A stretch of 64,000 bases of DNA from Brevibacillus sedimenti (GTDB lineage: Bacteria; Bacillota; Bacilli; Brevibacillales; Brevibacillaceae): NCBI RefSeq assembly GCF_020923495.1, contig NZ_CP064048.1, positions 2,977,001-3,041,000 on the forward strand, given 5' to 3'. Of the stretch, positions 45,112 to 53,382 are shown piece after piece (within the stretch, counting starts at the first letter, position 1; each line of letters begins with the position of its first letter). The notes under the pieces were generated by a model. The model was not told where the DNA came from and did not search any database. It worked only from the letters and a program-made list of their open reading frames with translations. A program made the position numbers and the translations under genes.

Positions 45112-45807
45112 TTACAAGTGAGCCGCAAACGACTGCACATGGTCCAAAATGTCCGTATACAGCCGGGTGTGGTAGTACATGCCCAACTGCATGCCGTGTT
45201 CCACCAGCGGCTTGTTGTCGCCGGAATACACCTGGGCGACCACTTCGTAGATTTCGTTGGCATGCGTCACGTCCAGGATTTCGTGATCGGTAAAATGGGC
45301 CAAATCAGCCGCATTGCCGTACGCGGAGGCTGCGTAGGCGCCGACGAGCGGAGAGACGCGGGCCACGATCTCTTCGATCACACCCAGGGCGGCCAGCCCT
45401 TCCGGGAACGGGTAATGCAGGCAAAGATCGGTGATGGCGCGGTTGTACGCCAGTACGGGAATGATCGGACGGCTCACGTCCCGTTCGGCGTCTGTCACGC
45501 CGATGCCGCGCAAAAAGCGCTTGTACGTCTCCAGGTGCACATGTGCTTCATTCATCCGGCCGTGCTCTTCATACAGGTTGTCCACCAGCGGCATGCGCAG
45601 CCGGTAGTCAGGCAGATTGGTCAGGATGGCGGACAAAAAACGGGGGAAATGCTCCACGACGTGATAGATTTGCAAGGCCGCTTCCTTGGCCTGCGCCGGG
45701 GAAAACGATCGGTCGTGCAGCGCGAGAAACAGCGGATGCCGCTCCACCTGGTGCCGGGCAAAGAGCTGCTCGGCCAGCTGCTTTACTTCCGTATATGCAT
45801 TTGTCAT
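45112..45807 (-). CDS. Heme-oxygenase-like diiron oxidase (HDO; CADD/PqqC-like)
   Basis: 231 residues, all-helical, the size of CADD and PqqC. Candidate iron ligands follow the HDO pattern: Glu80/Glu81 in DNLYEEHG, His89 or His91 in EAHVHL, Glu145 or Glu146 in GVIEEI, and H175-x3-D179-x2-H182 in FTDHEILDVTH. HFPRFLSAI and the VDNLYEE helix resemble chlamydial CADD as I recall it. The family uses O2 for oxidative C-C or C-N chemistry on small molecules. The ATG follows AGGAGGT overlapping the preceding gene's stop, so translation is coupled. It is the last gene of a four-gene operon with a DUF3419 enzyme; substrate unknown. Confidence 0.8.
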   Translation of the reverse strand: MTNAYTEVKQLAEQLFARHQVERHPLFLALHDRSFSPAQAKEAALQIYHVVEHFPRFLSAILTNLPDYRLRMPLVDNLYEEHGRMNEAHVHLETYKRFLRGIGVTDAERDVSRPIIPVLAYNRAITDLCLHYPFPEGLAALGVIEEIVARVSPLVGAYAASAYGNAADLAHFTDHEILDVTHANEIYEVVAQVYSGDNKPLVEHGMQLGMYYHTRLYTDILDHVQSFAAHL

Positions 45808-45817
45808 AGAATACCTC

Positions 45818-46822
45818 CTACAGCAAGGTGAGTTCATAGGCGCCCAGCGCCAGGCCGGACGGGACATCTCCGTAAGCGTAGGCGGTGGAGCGCAGCTTGA
45901 TAAACAACGGGTGTCGATACCTCTCCGCCAGCTGCGTGGAGACGCCGGTAAAGACATAAGGGTACGCCTGCCGGTGAAAGCGGGCCAGATAGGCGAAAAA
46001 CGTCCGTCGCCTGTCTTCTCCGTCCGCGCTGGCGTAATAGGCGAGGTAGGCGTGCAGAAACGGCGCTCCGGGACCAGGCAGGGCTGCGATCCCGCGCCAC
46101 CGACAGGCTGCATGGATCAGGCGCAGTGGAAGGGGGAGCATACGGGTGACGACCAGCCGGCGCTCCGATGATTGGTCGATGACTTTGCAGACGGCGCGCA
46201 GTTTGCCGCCATCATGCAGGCCCAAAAACCAGCCATCCCGGCGCAAAAAACGGTCGCGGTCGGCGTACGCAAACGCAGTGTCCGCTGACCAGCGCTCGTA
46301 ACAGGACCACGCTTCCTCGCCGTCAATCGGAGTGACACGACGCCAGTCTCCGTCCATCGGCCAGAACAGCGGCACGCCAAGGTGGACGATACGGCCGATG
46401 GGGACCGCTTCCGGGAACAAGCTGTTTGCCCGTGTCAGCGGCGAGCGGTGCCGGTTGCTGTCCAGGACGACGGCAAACACCCAGCGGCACACTTGGCCCA
46501 GACTCTCCGCAGCATGACCCGCCAGCCGCTGAAAGGCGCGCGTGCCGGTAAAATCAGGATGAATCCTGACATCGTGCAGGTAGAATACGGGCTCTGCCTG
46601 GCCGTTCAGAAAGCGGACCTGCTTCGTCACCCCGAAGCAGCCGATCAGACGGCTGCCGCGCCACAGCCCCGTGTATCGAGATTCCCCCCAGCTTTCGCCC
46701 AGCCGGAAAAAATCAGGCGAGCGATCTACGACAAACAGGTCGCTGCCCGTATCCGTTGCATGGGCCAGGGCCAGCAGTGCGTCGTTGTGCTCCCTCGTCA
46801 ATGGGGATGTCGAGTAATTCAT
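45818..46822 (-). CDS. GNAT-like acyltransferase in the DUF3419-HDO operon
   Basis: 334 residues. The N-terminal 150 residues look like a GNAT fold: beta-strand YTGLWRGSRLIGCFGV, then the acyl-CoA-binding region FYLHDVRIHPDFTGTRAFQRLAGHAAE. The C-terminal half (from about 170) has a second alpha/beta region with WFLGLHDGGKLRAVCKVIDQ, so it may be a tandem GNAT. It overlaps the DUF3419 gene by 4 bases (ATGA) and is 10 bases before the HDO gene. It probably transfers an acyl or aminoacyl group to the operon's product. The specific substrate is not evident. Confidence 0.68.
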   Translation of the reverse strand: MNYSTSPLTREHNDALLALAHATDTGSDLFVVDRSPDFFRLGESWGESRYTGLWRGSRLIGCFGVTKQVRFLNGQAEPVFYLHDVRIHPDFTGTRAFQRLAGHAAESLGQVCRWVFAVVLDSNRHRSPLTRANSLFPEAVPIGRIVHLGVPLFWPMDGDWRRVTPIDGEEAWSCYERWSADTAFAYADRDRFLRRDGWFLGLHDGGKLRAVCKVIDQSSERRLVVTRMLPLPLRLIHAACRWRGIAALPGPGAPFLHAYLAYYASADGEDRRRTFFAYLARFHRQAYPYVFTGVSTQLAERYRHPLFIKLRSTAYAYGDVPSGLALGAYELTLL

Positions 46823-47910
46823 TTCAGCACACCCACGGTAATGCGCTGGTACATCATCGACCGATCGAGGACGGTCATCTCACGGGAACACGCTTCGTCC
46901 ACTGCCAGCTGCTCGCAAAATGCCTCTGGAAGGGGAGGAGCGGACAGCATGTTGCGGTACAGCAGGACCGCTTCCCTGCTTTTGGCTTCAAGCACGGCGG
47001 CGCAAATCGCCGCACGCTGTGCTTCGTCCGACCAGTCGAATACATTGGAGAGGAAAAAGGCGTCGATGCCCTGCATTTGTGGCAGTGCCTGCTGCAGGGA
47101 GAGCGGCAGCACCCGCAGTTTGTAAAGGTTGCGCTTCGCCGAGGCATAGCCTTCCTCGCTCAGGTAGTGGGGAGCTCCTTCCGGTCTGTCGAGCAGGTAC
47201 GTTCCAAACATGAGCTGGGTGAAAAAATAGTTGTCGCCAATCAACCGTCGCTCCAGCTCTCTATTGAACATCGCCTCAAAAAATGCGCCAAAGTCCTGTT
47301 CCCTGGCCTGGGCAAACATGTGGGCAGGGAAGAACTGCAGGTGGGTGGTTTTGCTCAGCAAAAGACGCACGGCTGTGTGCCAGGCGTCTGTGTTCAGGTA
47401 GCGCTCGCGAAAGGCGGCCTGCTCGTCCAAGGTGCGGCAGGAAAGCAGTTCCTGCCAGACCTCGTCGCCGTAGAGGTTGAAGCGAATATTTTGGCTGATG
47501 AACCGGTAGAAACGCTCCGTCGCGCCGCACTGGTTCACGCCGAGCGCCAGCAGGTGCGGATGACTGTCCCAAAAAGTGCGGGCGTAATCGGGAAGCAGCG
47601 GCGCCAGGCGGCGGTACGTTTCCTGCCGATCCGATCCGTCCGACTCTCTTGCTCCGTCCGTCTCTCCCGCGAACGCCAGGTATTCCTCGCGGCTCATGGT
47701 CCCGATGGCCGCTTTTTTCAATTCAATCAGCGCGGCCTGAGCGGGGTTGAAATCGATCGCGTAAATCGTCTGCACATCGTCGCGCAGCAGGGAAAACGCC
47801 GTACACCCCCCGGAACCGATGACGGCGACCGTTTTCGGACGGTACCGGTCCGCAAGCGTTCGTTCCACCATGCTGTCTTCGCGAATCTGTGCAAAATACA
47901 GGTCAGTCAC
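46819..47910 (-). CDS. DUF3419 / BtaA-like S-adenosylmethionine 3-amino-3-carboxypropyl transferase
   Basis: 363 residues. A SAM-binding Rossmann region has IGSGGCTAFSLL (31-42) and IYAIDFNPAQAALIELKKAAI (49-69), followed by the family's DNYFFTQLMFGTYLL (226-240), the HYLSEEGYASAKRNLYKL segment and DAFFLSNVFDW (283-293). BtaA, the characterised member, moves the 3-amino-3-carboxypropyl group of SAM onto diacylglycerol in betaine-lipid synthesis. No BtaB methyltransferase is present here, so the acceptor may differ. The GTG at 47910 follows AAGGAGGGC and overlaps the upstream gene by 8 bases. Confidence 0.82.
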   Translation of the reverse strand: MTDLYFAQIREDSMVERTLADRYRPKTVAVIGSGGCTAFSLLRDDVQTIYAIDFNPAQAALIELKKAAIGTMSREEYLAFAGETDGARESDGSDRQETYRRLAPLLPDYARTFWDSHPHLLALGVNQCGATERFYRFISQNIRFNLYGDEVWQELLSCRTLDEQAAFRERYLNTDAWHTAVRLLLSKTTHLQFFPAHMFAQAREQDFGAFFEAMFNRELERRLIGDNYFFTQLMFGTYLLDRPEGAPHYLSEEGYASAKRNLYKLRVLPLSLQQALPQMQGIDAFFLSNVFDWSDEAQRAAICAAVLEAKSREAVLLYRNMLSAPPLPEAFCEQLAVDEACSREMTVLDRSMMYQRITVGVLK

Positions 47911-48640
47911 GGGCAGCGCCCTCCTTAAATTTTCGTAGCATCACCGGACGAAACCGCTCCCAGTGCGCGAGCATCAGCCGGCCGCGTTCCAACTCCTGCA
48001 TGAGCCGGGAGCGGGATGAAGCATCGGCGGGGCAGATGAGCAGCAGGATCTGGCTGTCTCCTTGGTCCATCCGTACGCCCCTGGCGTGCAGCCAGCTCAT
48101 CACTGAATCGCAGCCAACCGCCGGGCGGTACAGGGTATGGCTGCTGCGCGAAGTGAGGTTGTCCGGCCTAAACCCGTCGATATGCCCAATCCGTTCGACG
48201 AATGCCTGTGCCGTTTGCCGAACGGTCGGGGGAATTTCGCGGGTGTGAAGCAGCGGGTACGACCGCTGAAACAGGGTTTTGCAGACGAGCAGCAGGGCGG
48301 GATTCTGCAGTTCGGCCATGAAGTGAAGCGGCTCGTCCGGCCAGGTGTCCATTGCGCTGCGGAAGAAATGAAGCAGCATCGGCAGATAGGCCTTCCGCAG
48401 GGAGAACAAGGGGCCCAGGTAGACAAACCGGCCGTGGTCTGTCTGAAACCGCTGTATCAATTGAAAAGAGGCCAGTCCGGTTTCGTCATGGGCCATCAGC
48501 ACTGCGTCATACAGGGGAAAGCGCTCCGCCAGGTAGGCGGTTTGGTCGCAGTGGGGAAAAGCGCGGTTGGCCGTCTCCACCAACATCTGTCTGTCAGCGG
48601 CGGACAGGGCGGTGAGCAGACGGCTGGAAAACTGGATCAC
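47903..48640 (-). CDS. Acyltransferase-like protein, first gene of the DUF3419-HDO operon
   Basis: 245 residues with an N-terminal alpha/beta domain resembling GNAT-type folds: YDAVLMAHDETGLASFQLIQRF, FVYLGPLFSLRKAYLPMLLHFF and LHFMAELQNPALLLVCKTLF. No sharp catalytic motif is visible, and the acetyl-CoA P-loop (Q/RxxGxG/A) is not obvious, so the GNAT assignment is tentative. GTG at 48640 follows AAGGAGT. It has a SigA-like promoter 40 bases upstream and overlaps the DUF3419 gene by 8 bases, so it is the lead gene of the operon. Confidence 0.6.
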   Translation of the reverse strand: MIQFSSRLLTALSAADRQMLVETANRAFPHCDQTAYLAERFPLYDAVLMAHDETGLASFQLIQRFQTDHGRFVYLGPLFSLRKAYLPMLLHFFRSAMDTWPDEPLHFMAELQNPALLLVCKTLFQRSYPLLHTREIPPTVRQTAQAFVERIGHIDGFRPDNLTSRSSHTLYRPAVGCDSVMSWLHARGVRMDQGDSQILLLICPADASSRSRLMQELERGRLMLAHWERFRPVMLRKFKEGAARD

Positions 48641-48679
48641 GACCCCACTCCTTCCAGATTATTCTCAACTCACCATTTG

Positions 48680-48709
48680 ATTGTAATTCTTCTGACGCTT
48701 TGCTGACAA
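48680..48709 (-). promoter_or_regulatory. SigA-type promoter of the DUF3419-HDO operon
   Basis: On the minus strand, TTGTCA, 18-base spacer, TACAAT, starting about 33 bases before the first gene's GTG. The divergent dut promoter is 39 bases away. Confidence 0.6.
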
Positions 48710-48747
48710 GCACACTGGAAAAGTGTCCGAAAATATGATCCGCTTGC

Positions 48748-48776
48748 TTGCGAGGGATAGCGGCATCCTGTACACT
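48748..48776 (+). promoter_or_regulatory. SigA-type promoter upstream of dUTPase
   Basis: TTGCGA, 17-base spacer, TACACT. The start would leave a leader of about 200 bases before the dUTPase ATG; I found no convincing leader ORF, hairpin or riboswitch in it. Confidence 0.5.
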
Positions 48777-48985
48777 ATGAAAATGGTTCACGACATCTCG
48801 CCAGTCCGTTTTTTCTCTGGATGGTGCGCGAGCGGAACCGGATTACATACCTGTGTGCCGCCAAGGTGCGGGAGTGATGCAGATCGACTTCTAAAGCAAT
48901 CTTTTGCACCACATCGAGCGGCTTTGCATGCAGCGATCTGTAATGGTAGGTAAAACACGTATCCATCTACAAGGAGAGACCTGTT

Positions 48986-49525
48986 ATGAGCACAATCGCA
49001 ATCAATCAACGGCTGGTTGCACCGGTGAAAATCAAACTGCTGCACCAAGACGCCGTCATTCCCCGCTATGCACGGGCGTTTGACGCCGGCTTCGACCTGG
49101 TGGCAGTGGAGGATGTCTTGATACCGCCTGGGCAGACGGCAAAGATCCCCACAGGGCTTGCCTTTGCCCTGCCGGATGGTTACGAACTGCAGGTGCGGCC
49201 TCGTTCCGGCATCAGCGCCAAGACAAAACTGCGCATCAGCAATGCACCTGGTACCGTAGACGCCGGATACCGGGGGGAAGTGTGCGTGCTGATGGACAAC
49301 ACCCGCATGCCGTCCGGCGAAATCGGCGATACCTGCCTGGACGTCAGTGAAAAAACGGTGAAAGTCGACCGGGAAGTAGACAGCCACACCTATCTGATCC
49401 GCAAAGGCGACCGCATCGCCCAGGGCGTGCTGGCCCTCGTCCCATTGGCACAGTTTGAAGTCGTGGACGAGCTTGATGAGACGGAGCGCGGCGCTGGCGG
49501 GTTTGGCAGCAGCGGTGTCCAGTAA
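48986..49525 (+). CDS. dut: Trimeric dUTP diphosphatase
   Basis: 179 residues with the five dUTPase motifs: AGFDL near residue 34, PRSGISAK near 73, GTVDAGYRGEV near 90 (Tyr/Asp pocket), RKGDRIAQ near 138, and the flexible P-loop-like C-terminus RGAGGFGSSGV. It hydrolyses dUTP to dUMP and pyrophosphate, keeping uracil out of DNA and supplying dTMP synthesis. The ATG follows AAGGAGAG. No phage genes are nearby, so it looks like a housekeeping copy; it is a single-gene unit. Confidence 0.94.
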   Translation: MSTIAINQRLVAPVKIKLLHQDAVIPRYARAFDAGFDLVAVEDVLIPPGQTAKIPTGLAFALPDGYELQVRPRSGISAKTKLRISNAPGTVDAGYRGEVCVLMDNTRMPSGEIGDTCLDVSEKTVKVDREVDSHTYLIRKGDRIAQGVLALVPLAQFEVVDELDETERGAGGFGSSGVQ

Positions 49526-49552
49526 GTCTTCCGGACCGATTCCCAAGCAGTA

Positions 49553-49598
49553 ACACCCTTGACCGCCTGTCTGTCATGACAGGGTCAAGGGTGTTTTT
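49553..49598 (+). terminator. Rho-independent terminator of dut
   Basis: ACACCCTTGACC / GGTCAAGGGTGT perfect 12-bp stem followed by TTTTTAT. A -10-like TACAAT for the next gene follows at 49640-49645. Confidence 0.85.
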
Positions 49599-49674
49599 AT
49601 TGGATTCCTATTTTACACTCAGAGGGATGGCCTCTGTGGTACAATGAGCAGAAAATGGAAGGGAGGTGGTCTTT

Positions 49675-50319
49675 GTGGAAGTGGTATCCGTCAATGCAGG
49701 AAAGCCGCAGTCTGTCACCTATCAGGGCAAGGAGCTGAGCACCGGCATATTCAAACAGCCGGTAAATGGTCCCGTCTATCTGGACTGGACGCAGTTGGAG
49801 GGTGACGGGCAGGCTGACCTGCGCTACCACGGCGGCCCCGACAAGGCCCTCTGTGTCTACAGCGCCGATCATTATCCGCATTGGGAAAACGTGCTGAAAC
49901 AGCCCTTGATTCCCGCTGCATTCGGGGAAAACATCACGGTTCGCGGGCTGACAGAAGAAGCGGTCTGCATCGGGGACATCTTTCAATTGGGGGAGGCGGT
50001 GGTGCAGGTGAGCCAGCCGCGCCGTCCCTGTTTCAAACTAAACGTCAGGTACGGACGGACCGATCTGGTAGATCTCGTGCAGCAGACCGGATTCAGCGGC
50101 TTTTACTTCCGCGTGCTGCAGCCGGGCCTGATCGGGACGGACATGCCGTTTCGCCTGCTTGAGCGGCAGCATGCAGAGGTAAGCGTCGCCTTTGTCAACC
50201 GGATCAGGTATCACGACAAGGGCAACCGCGCCGCCATCGAGCGGATACTGGCGGTAAAGGAACTGTCTGACAGTTGGCGCGCGGCATTTGAATCGAGACT
50301 GTCGGCAGGACAAGCGTAA
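49675..50319 (+). CDS. MOSC-domain protein (YiiM-like)
   Basis: 214 residues from GTG 49675 with GGGAGGTG 6 bases upstream. YHGGPDKALCVYSADHY, FGENITVRGLTEE and the catalytic Cys119 in QPRRPCFKLNVRYGR define the MOSC fold, followed by the YiiM-type C-terminal domain. MOSC proteins act with molybdenum cofactor, as sulfur carriers or as N-hydroxylated-compound reductases (YiiM/YcbX group). Cytoplasmic. No moa/moe gene or electron-transfer partner is nearby, so the substrate is undefined. Confidence 0.88.
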   Translation: MEVVSVNAGKPQSVTYQGKELSTGIFKQPVNGPVYLDWTQLEGDGQADLRYHGGPDKALCVYSADHYPHWENVLKQPLIPAAFGENITVRGLTEEAVCIGDIFQLGEAVVQVSQPRRPCFKLNVRYGRTDLVDLVQQTGFSGFYFRVLQPGLIGTDMPFRLLERQHAEVSVAFVNRIRYHDKGNRAAIERILAVKELSDSWRAAFESRLSAGQA

Positions 50320-50386
50320 ACGGACAGACTGCATCGGCTGTTCGCGGCCCCATCACCTAGCGCAGCGGACCTTGTCTGCATCTTTG

Positions 50387-50418
50387 CGGCACCCATACAG
50401 AGGGTGTCGTATTTTTTT
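50387..50418 (+). terminator. Rho-independent terminator after the MOSC gene
   Basis: CGGCACCC / GGGTGTCG (one G-T pair) with a 7-base loop and seven T residues. The 67 bases between the MOSC stop and this hairpin show no other supported feature. Confidence 0.8.
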
Positions 50419-50507
50419 CGCGTGCCGAGACGAACGCTGCCCATGCTGGACGCATAGGGTAAATTGACGTCACTGGTGCCCGACTGGATTATGGGGGAAA
50501 AAAGGGT

Positions 50508-50536
50508 TGACAGGGAGAAAAAAGCGGAAATACAAT
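50508..50536 (+). promoter_or_regulatory. Strong SigA promoter of the sulfate ABC operon
   Basis: TTGACA, 17-base spacer, TACAAT. The AT-rich sequence around the start (ATAATTCCGATTAAATTA, 50541-50558) could hold a regulator half-site such as CymR's, but I cannot call one. Confidence 0.75.
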
Positions 50537-50587
50537 ACATATAATTCCGATTAAATTACTATGACTTTATCTGGGGGAGTAACAGGC

Positions 50588-51637
50588 ATGGACCATTCGA
50601 AACATGTTCGCCGACCGTTTTACAAATCACTGCTGCCAATCGTCCTGGCGTTCAGTCTGGCCGGCTGTGGCGGGGCGTCGGGTGGAGAGCAGACTGGTTC
50701 CGGTACGGGTGTCGAGCTTCTCAACGTCTCCTACGACCCGACCCGTGAATTGTATCAGGATATCAATGAACACTTTGCAAAGTATTGGAACGAGAAAACG
50801 GGACAGATCGTTACTATCAAGCAGTCTCACGGGGGATCGGGGAAGCAGTCCCGCTCCGTCATCGACGGTCTGGAGGCGGATGTCGTGACGCTGGCTCTGG
50901 CCTATGACATCGACGCCATCGCCCAATACGGCCTGCTGCCCGCTGAATGGCAGAAACGCCTGCCGGACAACAGCTCGCCGTACACATCCACGATCGTCTT
51001 CCTGGTGCGCAAGGGCAACCCGAAACAAATCAAGGATTGGGACGATCTGGTGAAGCCGGGCATCTCTGTCATCACCCCCAATCCCAAAACATCGGGCGGC
51101 GCCCGTTGGAATTATCTTGCCGCCTGGGGATATGCGCTGAAGAAACATAACGGCGACGAAACGAAAGCCAGGGAGTTTGTCACCGCCCTGTTGAAAAACG
51201 TACCGGTGCTCGACTCCGGCGCGCGCGGCGCCACCACCACCTTTGTGGAACGGGGCATCGGCGACGTGCTGCTCGCCTGGGAAAACGAAGCCTACCTGGC
51301 GATCAACGAGCTGGGCAAGGACAAATTTGAAATCGTCAATCCGTCTGTCAGCATCCTGGCGGAACCGCCCGTCGCGGTGGTGGACAAAAACGTCGACAAA
51401 CACAACACGCGTGAGGTTGCCGAAGCGTATCTCCAGTTCCTCTACAGCAAAGAGGGGCAGGAGTTGGCCGCCAAGCATTACTACCGTCCCCGTTCCGAAG
51501 AAGTGAGAAAGGCAAATCAAGACAAGTTTCCCGACATTGAGCTGTTCACCATCGACGAAGTGTTCGGCGGCTGGGAGAACGCCCAGAAGACCCATTTTGC
51601 GGACGGAGGCGTGTTTGACCAGATTTACCAACCTTGA
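50588..51637 (+). CDS. Sulfate ABC transporter substrate-binding lipoprotein
   Basis: 349 residues. A lipoprotein signal ends in SLAGC. The mature part follows the Sbp/CysP family: [39 protein letters not shown] (oxyanion-binding Ser cluster), [31 protein letters not shown] and YYRPRSEEV. It captures sulfate or thiosulfate outside the membrane for the CysT/CysW permease. ATG 50588 follows GGGGGAG; the earlier ATG at 50561 has no ribosome site. It is the first gene of a four-gene operon. Confidence 0.94.
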   Translation: MDHSKHVRRPFYKSLLPIVLAFSLAGCGGASGGEQTGSGTGVELLNVSYDPTRELYQDINEHFAKYWNEKTGQIVTIKQSHGGSGKQSRSVIDGLEADVVTLALAYDIDAIAQYGLLPAEWQKRLPDNSSPYTSTIVFLVRKGNPKQIKDWDDLVKPGISVITPNPKTSGGARWNYLAAWGYALKKHNGDETKAREFVTALLKNVPVLDSGARGATTTFVERGIGDVLLAWENEAYLAINELGKDKFEIVNPSVSILAEPPVAVVDKNVDKHNTREVAEAYLQFLYSKEGQELAAKHYYRPRSEEVRKANQDKFPDIELFTIDEVFGGWENAQKTHFADGGVFDQIYQP

Positions 51638-51672
51638 TTATCTCGATTTTGTTGTTGTAGGGAGTGCCATCC

Positions 51673-52518
51673 ATGAACAAATCTAAGCGAACCAGAGGGG
51701 TCTTGCCCGGATTTGGTCTGACCATGGGCTATACCGTGATTTACTTGAGCCTGCTGGTGCTGATCCCGCTCTCGGTCCTGTTCCTGAAGACCTCCAGCAT
51801 GACGTGGGACCAGTTTGTCGACACGGTGATGAATCGGCGGGTGATCGCGTCGTTTCAGGTCAGTTTCCTGACCTCCTTTTTCGCGGCGTGCCTGAATGCG
51901 GTGTTTGGCGTGCTCGTGGCCTGGGTGCTGGCACGGTACCAGTTTCCGGGGAAGCGGGTGATTGACGGGATCGTCGACCTGCCGTTCGCCCTGCCCACCG
52001 CCGTGGCGGGGATCGCGCTGGCCACCATTTATGCGGAAACCGGCTGGATCGGTCAGTGGTTTGCCGTCTTGGGGATTAAAATCGCCTATACACCGCTGGG
52101 CATTTTGGTGGCACTGACATTTATCGGACTGCCGTTCGTGGTCCGAACCGTCCAGCCGGTCCTGCAAGACTTGGACAGACAAGTGGAAGAAGCCGCGGCG
52201 ACACTGGGAGCGACGCGGTGGCAGACGTTTACCCGCGTGATACTGCCTCATCTGCTTCCGGCGGTGGTTACGGGATTCGCGCTGGCGTTTGCGCGAGCAC
52301 TGGGTGAATACGGCTCCGTCGTGTTTATTTCCGGAAACATGCCGCTGAAGACCGAGATCGTGCCGCTGTTGATCATGACCAAGCTGGAGCAGTTCGACTA
52401 CACGGGGGCAACGGCCATCGCCTCTGTCATGTTGGTCGCTTCATTTGTGATGCTGCTGGTGATCAATTACCTGCAGTGGAAGACGAATAAACTGAACGCT
52501 GCCCGATCGGAGGGATAA
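51673..52518 (+). CDS. cysT: Sulfate ABC transporter permease CysT
   Basis: 281 residues with six membrane helices and the binding-protein-dependent permease loop [30 protein letters not shown] (EAA motif) near residue 170. The N-terminus [25 protein letters not shown] is typical of CysT (CysU). It forms the translocation channel with CysW. ATG 51673 follows GGGAG. It lies 35 bases after the binding-protein gene and 3 bases before cysW. Confidence 0.94.
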   Translation: MNKSKRTRGVLPGFGLTMGYTVIYLSLLVLIPLSVLFLKTSSMTWDQFVDTVMNRRVIASFQVSFLTSFFAACLNAVFGVLVAWVLARYQFPGKRVIDGIVDLPFALPTAVAGIALATIYAETGWIGQWFAVLGIKIAYTPLGILVALTFIGLPFVVRTVQPVLQDLDRQVEEAAATLGATRWQTFTRVILPHLLPAVVTGFALAFARALGEYGSVVFISGNMPLKTEIVPLLIMTKLEQFDYTGATAIASVMLVASFVMLLVINYLQWKTNKLNAARSEG

Positions 52519-52521
52519 CCT

Positions 52522-53382
52522 TTGACCAAACAGACGGAACCTGTTGTCGTGCGCTGGCTGTTGATCGGCACTGCCCTTGTCTTTTTGGGATTGTTTCTGA
52601 TCGTTCCCTTGATCGCGGTCTTTTCCCAGGCCTTCCGCCAGGGGGTGGACGTGTTTCTCGAAGCGGTGCGCGATCCGGATACGCTCGCCGCTGTCAAGCT
52701 CACCCTGCTGACGGCGGCAATCAGCGTCCCGCTCAACGTCGTGTTCGGGGTGGCAGCGGCGTGGGCGATCGCCAAGTTTTCCTTCCGCGGAAAAAACGTG
52801 CTGCTGACGCTGATCGACCTGCCATTTGCCGTCTCGCCGGTCATCTCCGGATTGATTTTCGTACTGCTGTTCGGCAGTCAGGGGTTGTTTGGCCCCTGGT
52901 TGGAGGCGCACAATCTGAAAATCATCTTCGCCGTGCCGGGGATTGTGTTGGCGACCACGTTCGTCACCTTTCCATTCGTCGCCCGTGAGCTGATCCCGGT
53001 CATGGAGGCGCAGGGGAAGGACGAGGAGGAGGCTGCGCTGTCGCTGGGGGCAAACGGTTGGCAGACGTTTTTCCGCATCACGCTGCCCAACGTCAAGTGG
53101 GGGCTGTTATACGGTGTGATTCTCTGTAACGCCCGGGCGATGGGAGAGTTTGGCGCCGTGTCAGTCGTCTCCGGCCACATTCGCGGTCAGACCAACACCC
53201 TGCCCTTGCATGTGGAGATTCTGTACAACGAGTACAACTTTGTCGCCGCGTTTGCCGTCGCCACGCTGCTGGCCGCCCTGGCACTGGTGACGCTGGTGGT
53301 AAAAAGCGTCATCGAATGGAAGACAGAGCGGCAAGAGCAGGCGGAGGCACCTCAGTTTCATGCGATGGGAGAGGCTAGCTGA
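52522..53382 (+). CDS. cysW: Sulfate ABC transporter permease CysW
   Basis: 286 residues, six membrane helices and the EAA loop [31 protein letters not shown] near residue 175, followed by [36 protein letters not shown], highly typical of CysW. It starts with TTG after GGAGGG and its stop overlaps the cysA ATG by one base, so the subunits are made together. Confidence 0.94.
   Translation: MTKQTEPVVVRWLLIGTALVFLGLFLIVPLIAVFSQAFRQGVDVFLEAVRDPDTLAAVKLTLLTAAISVPLNVVFGVAAAWAIAKFSFRGKNVLLTLIDLPFAVSPVISGLIFVLLFGSQGLFGPWLEAHNLKIIFAVPGIVLATTFVTFPFVARELIPVMEAQGKDEEEAALSLGANGWQTFFRITLPNVKWGLLYGVILCNARAMGEFGAVSVVSGHIRGQTNTLPLHVEILYNEYNFVAAFAVATLLAALALVTLVVKSVIEWKTERQEQAEAPQFHAMGEAS

Noticed and set aside
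45112-45807. TenA thiaminase II
   Set aside because: The protein has the Glu/His/Asp iron-ligand pattern of HDO enzymes and CADD-like helices; no thiamine genes are nearby. A Cys at residue 129 alone is not enough.
46819-47910. Standard betaine-lipid (BtaA/BtaB) synthesis
   Set aside because: No BtaB-type N-methyltransferase is encoded nearby, and the operon adds an oxidase and acyltransferase-like proteins not needed for that lipid.
48783-48953. Leader ORF in the 200-base dUTPase leader
   Set aside because: No ribosome site and no protein-like pattern; not supported.
50320-50420. Minus-strand resemblance to a cyclic-di-GMP (GEMM-I) riboswitch (GCCGCAAAG, then CTAGGTGATGGGG)
   Set aside because: The required long-range stems do not form, and no minus-strand gene lies downstream; on the plus strand the region is simply the MOSC 3' end and a good terminator.
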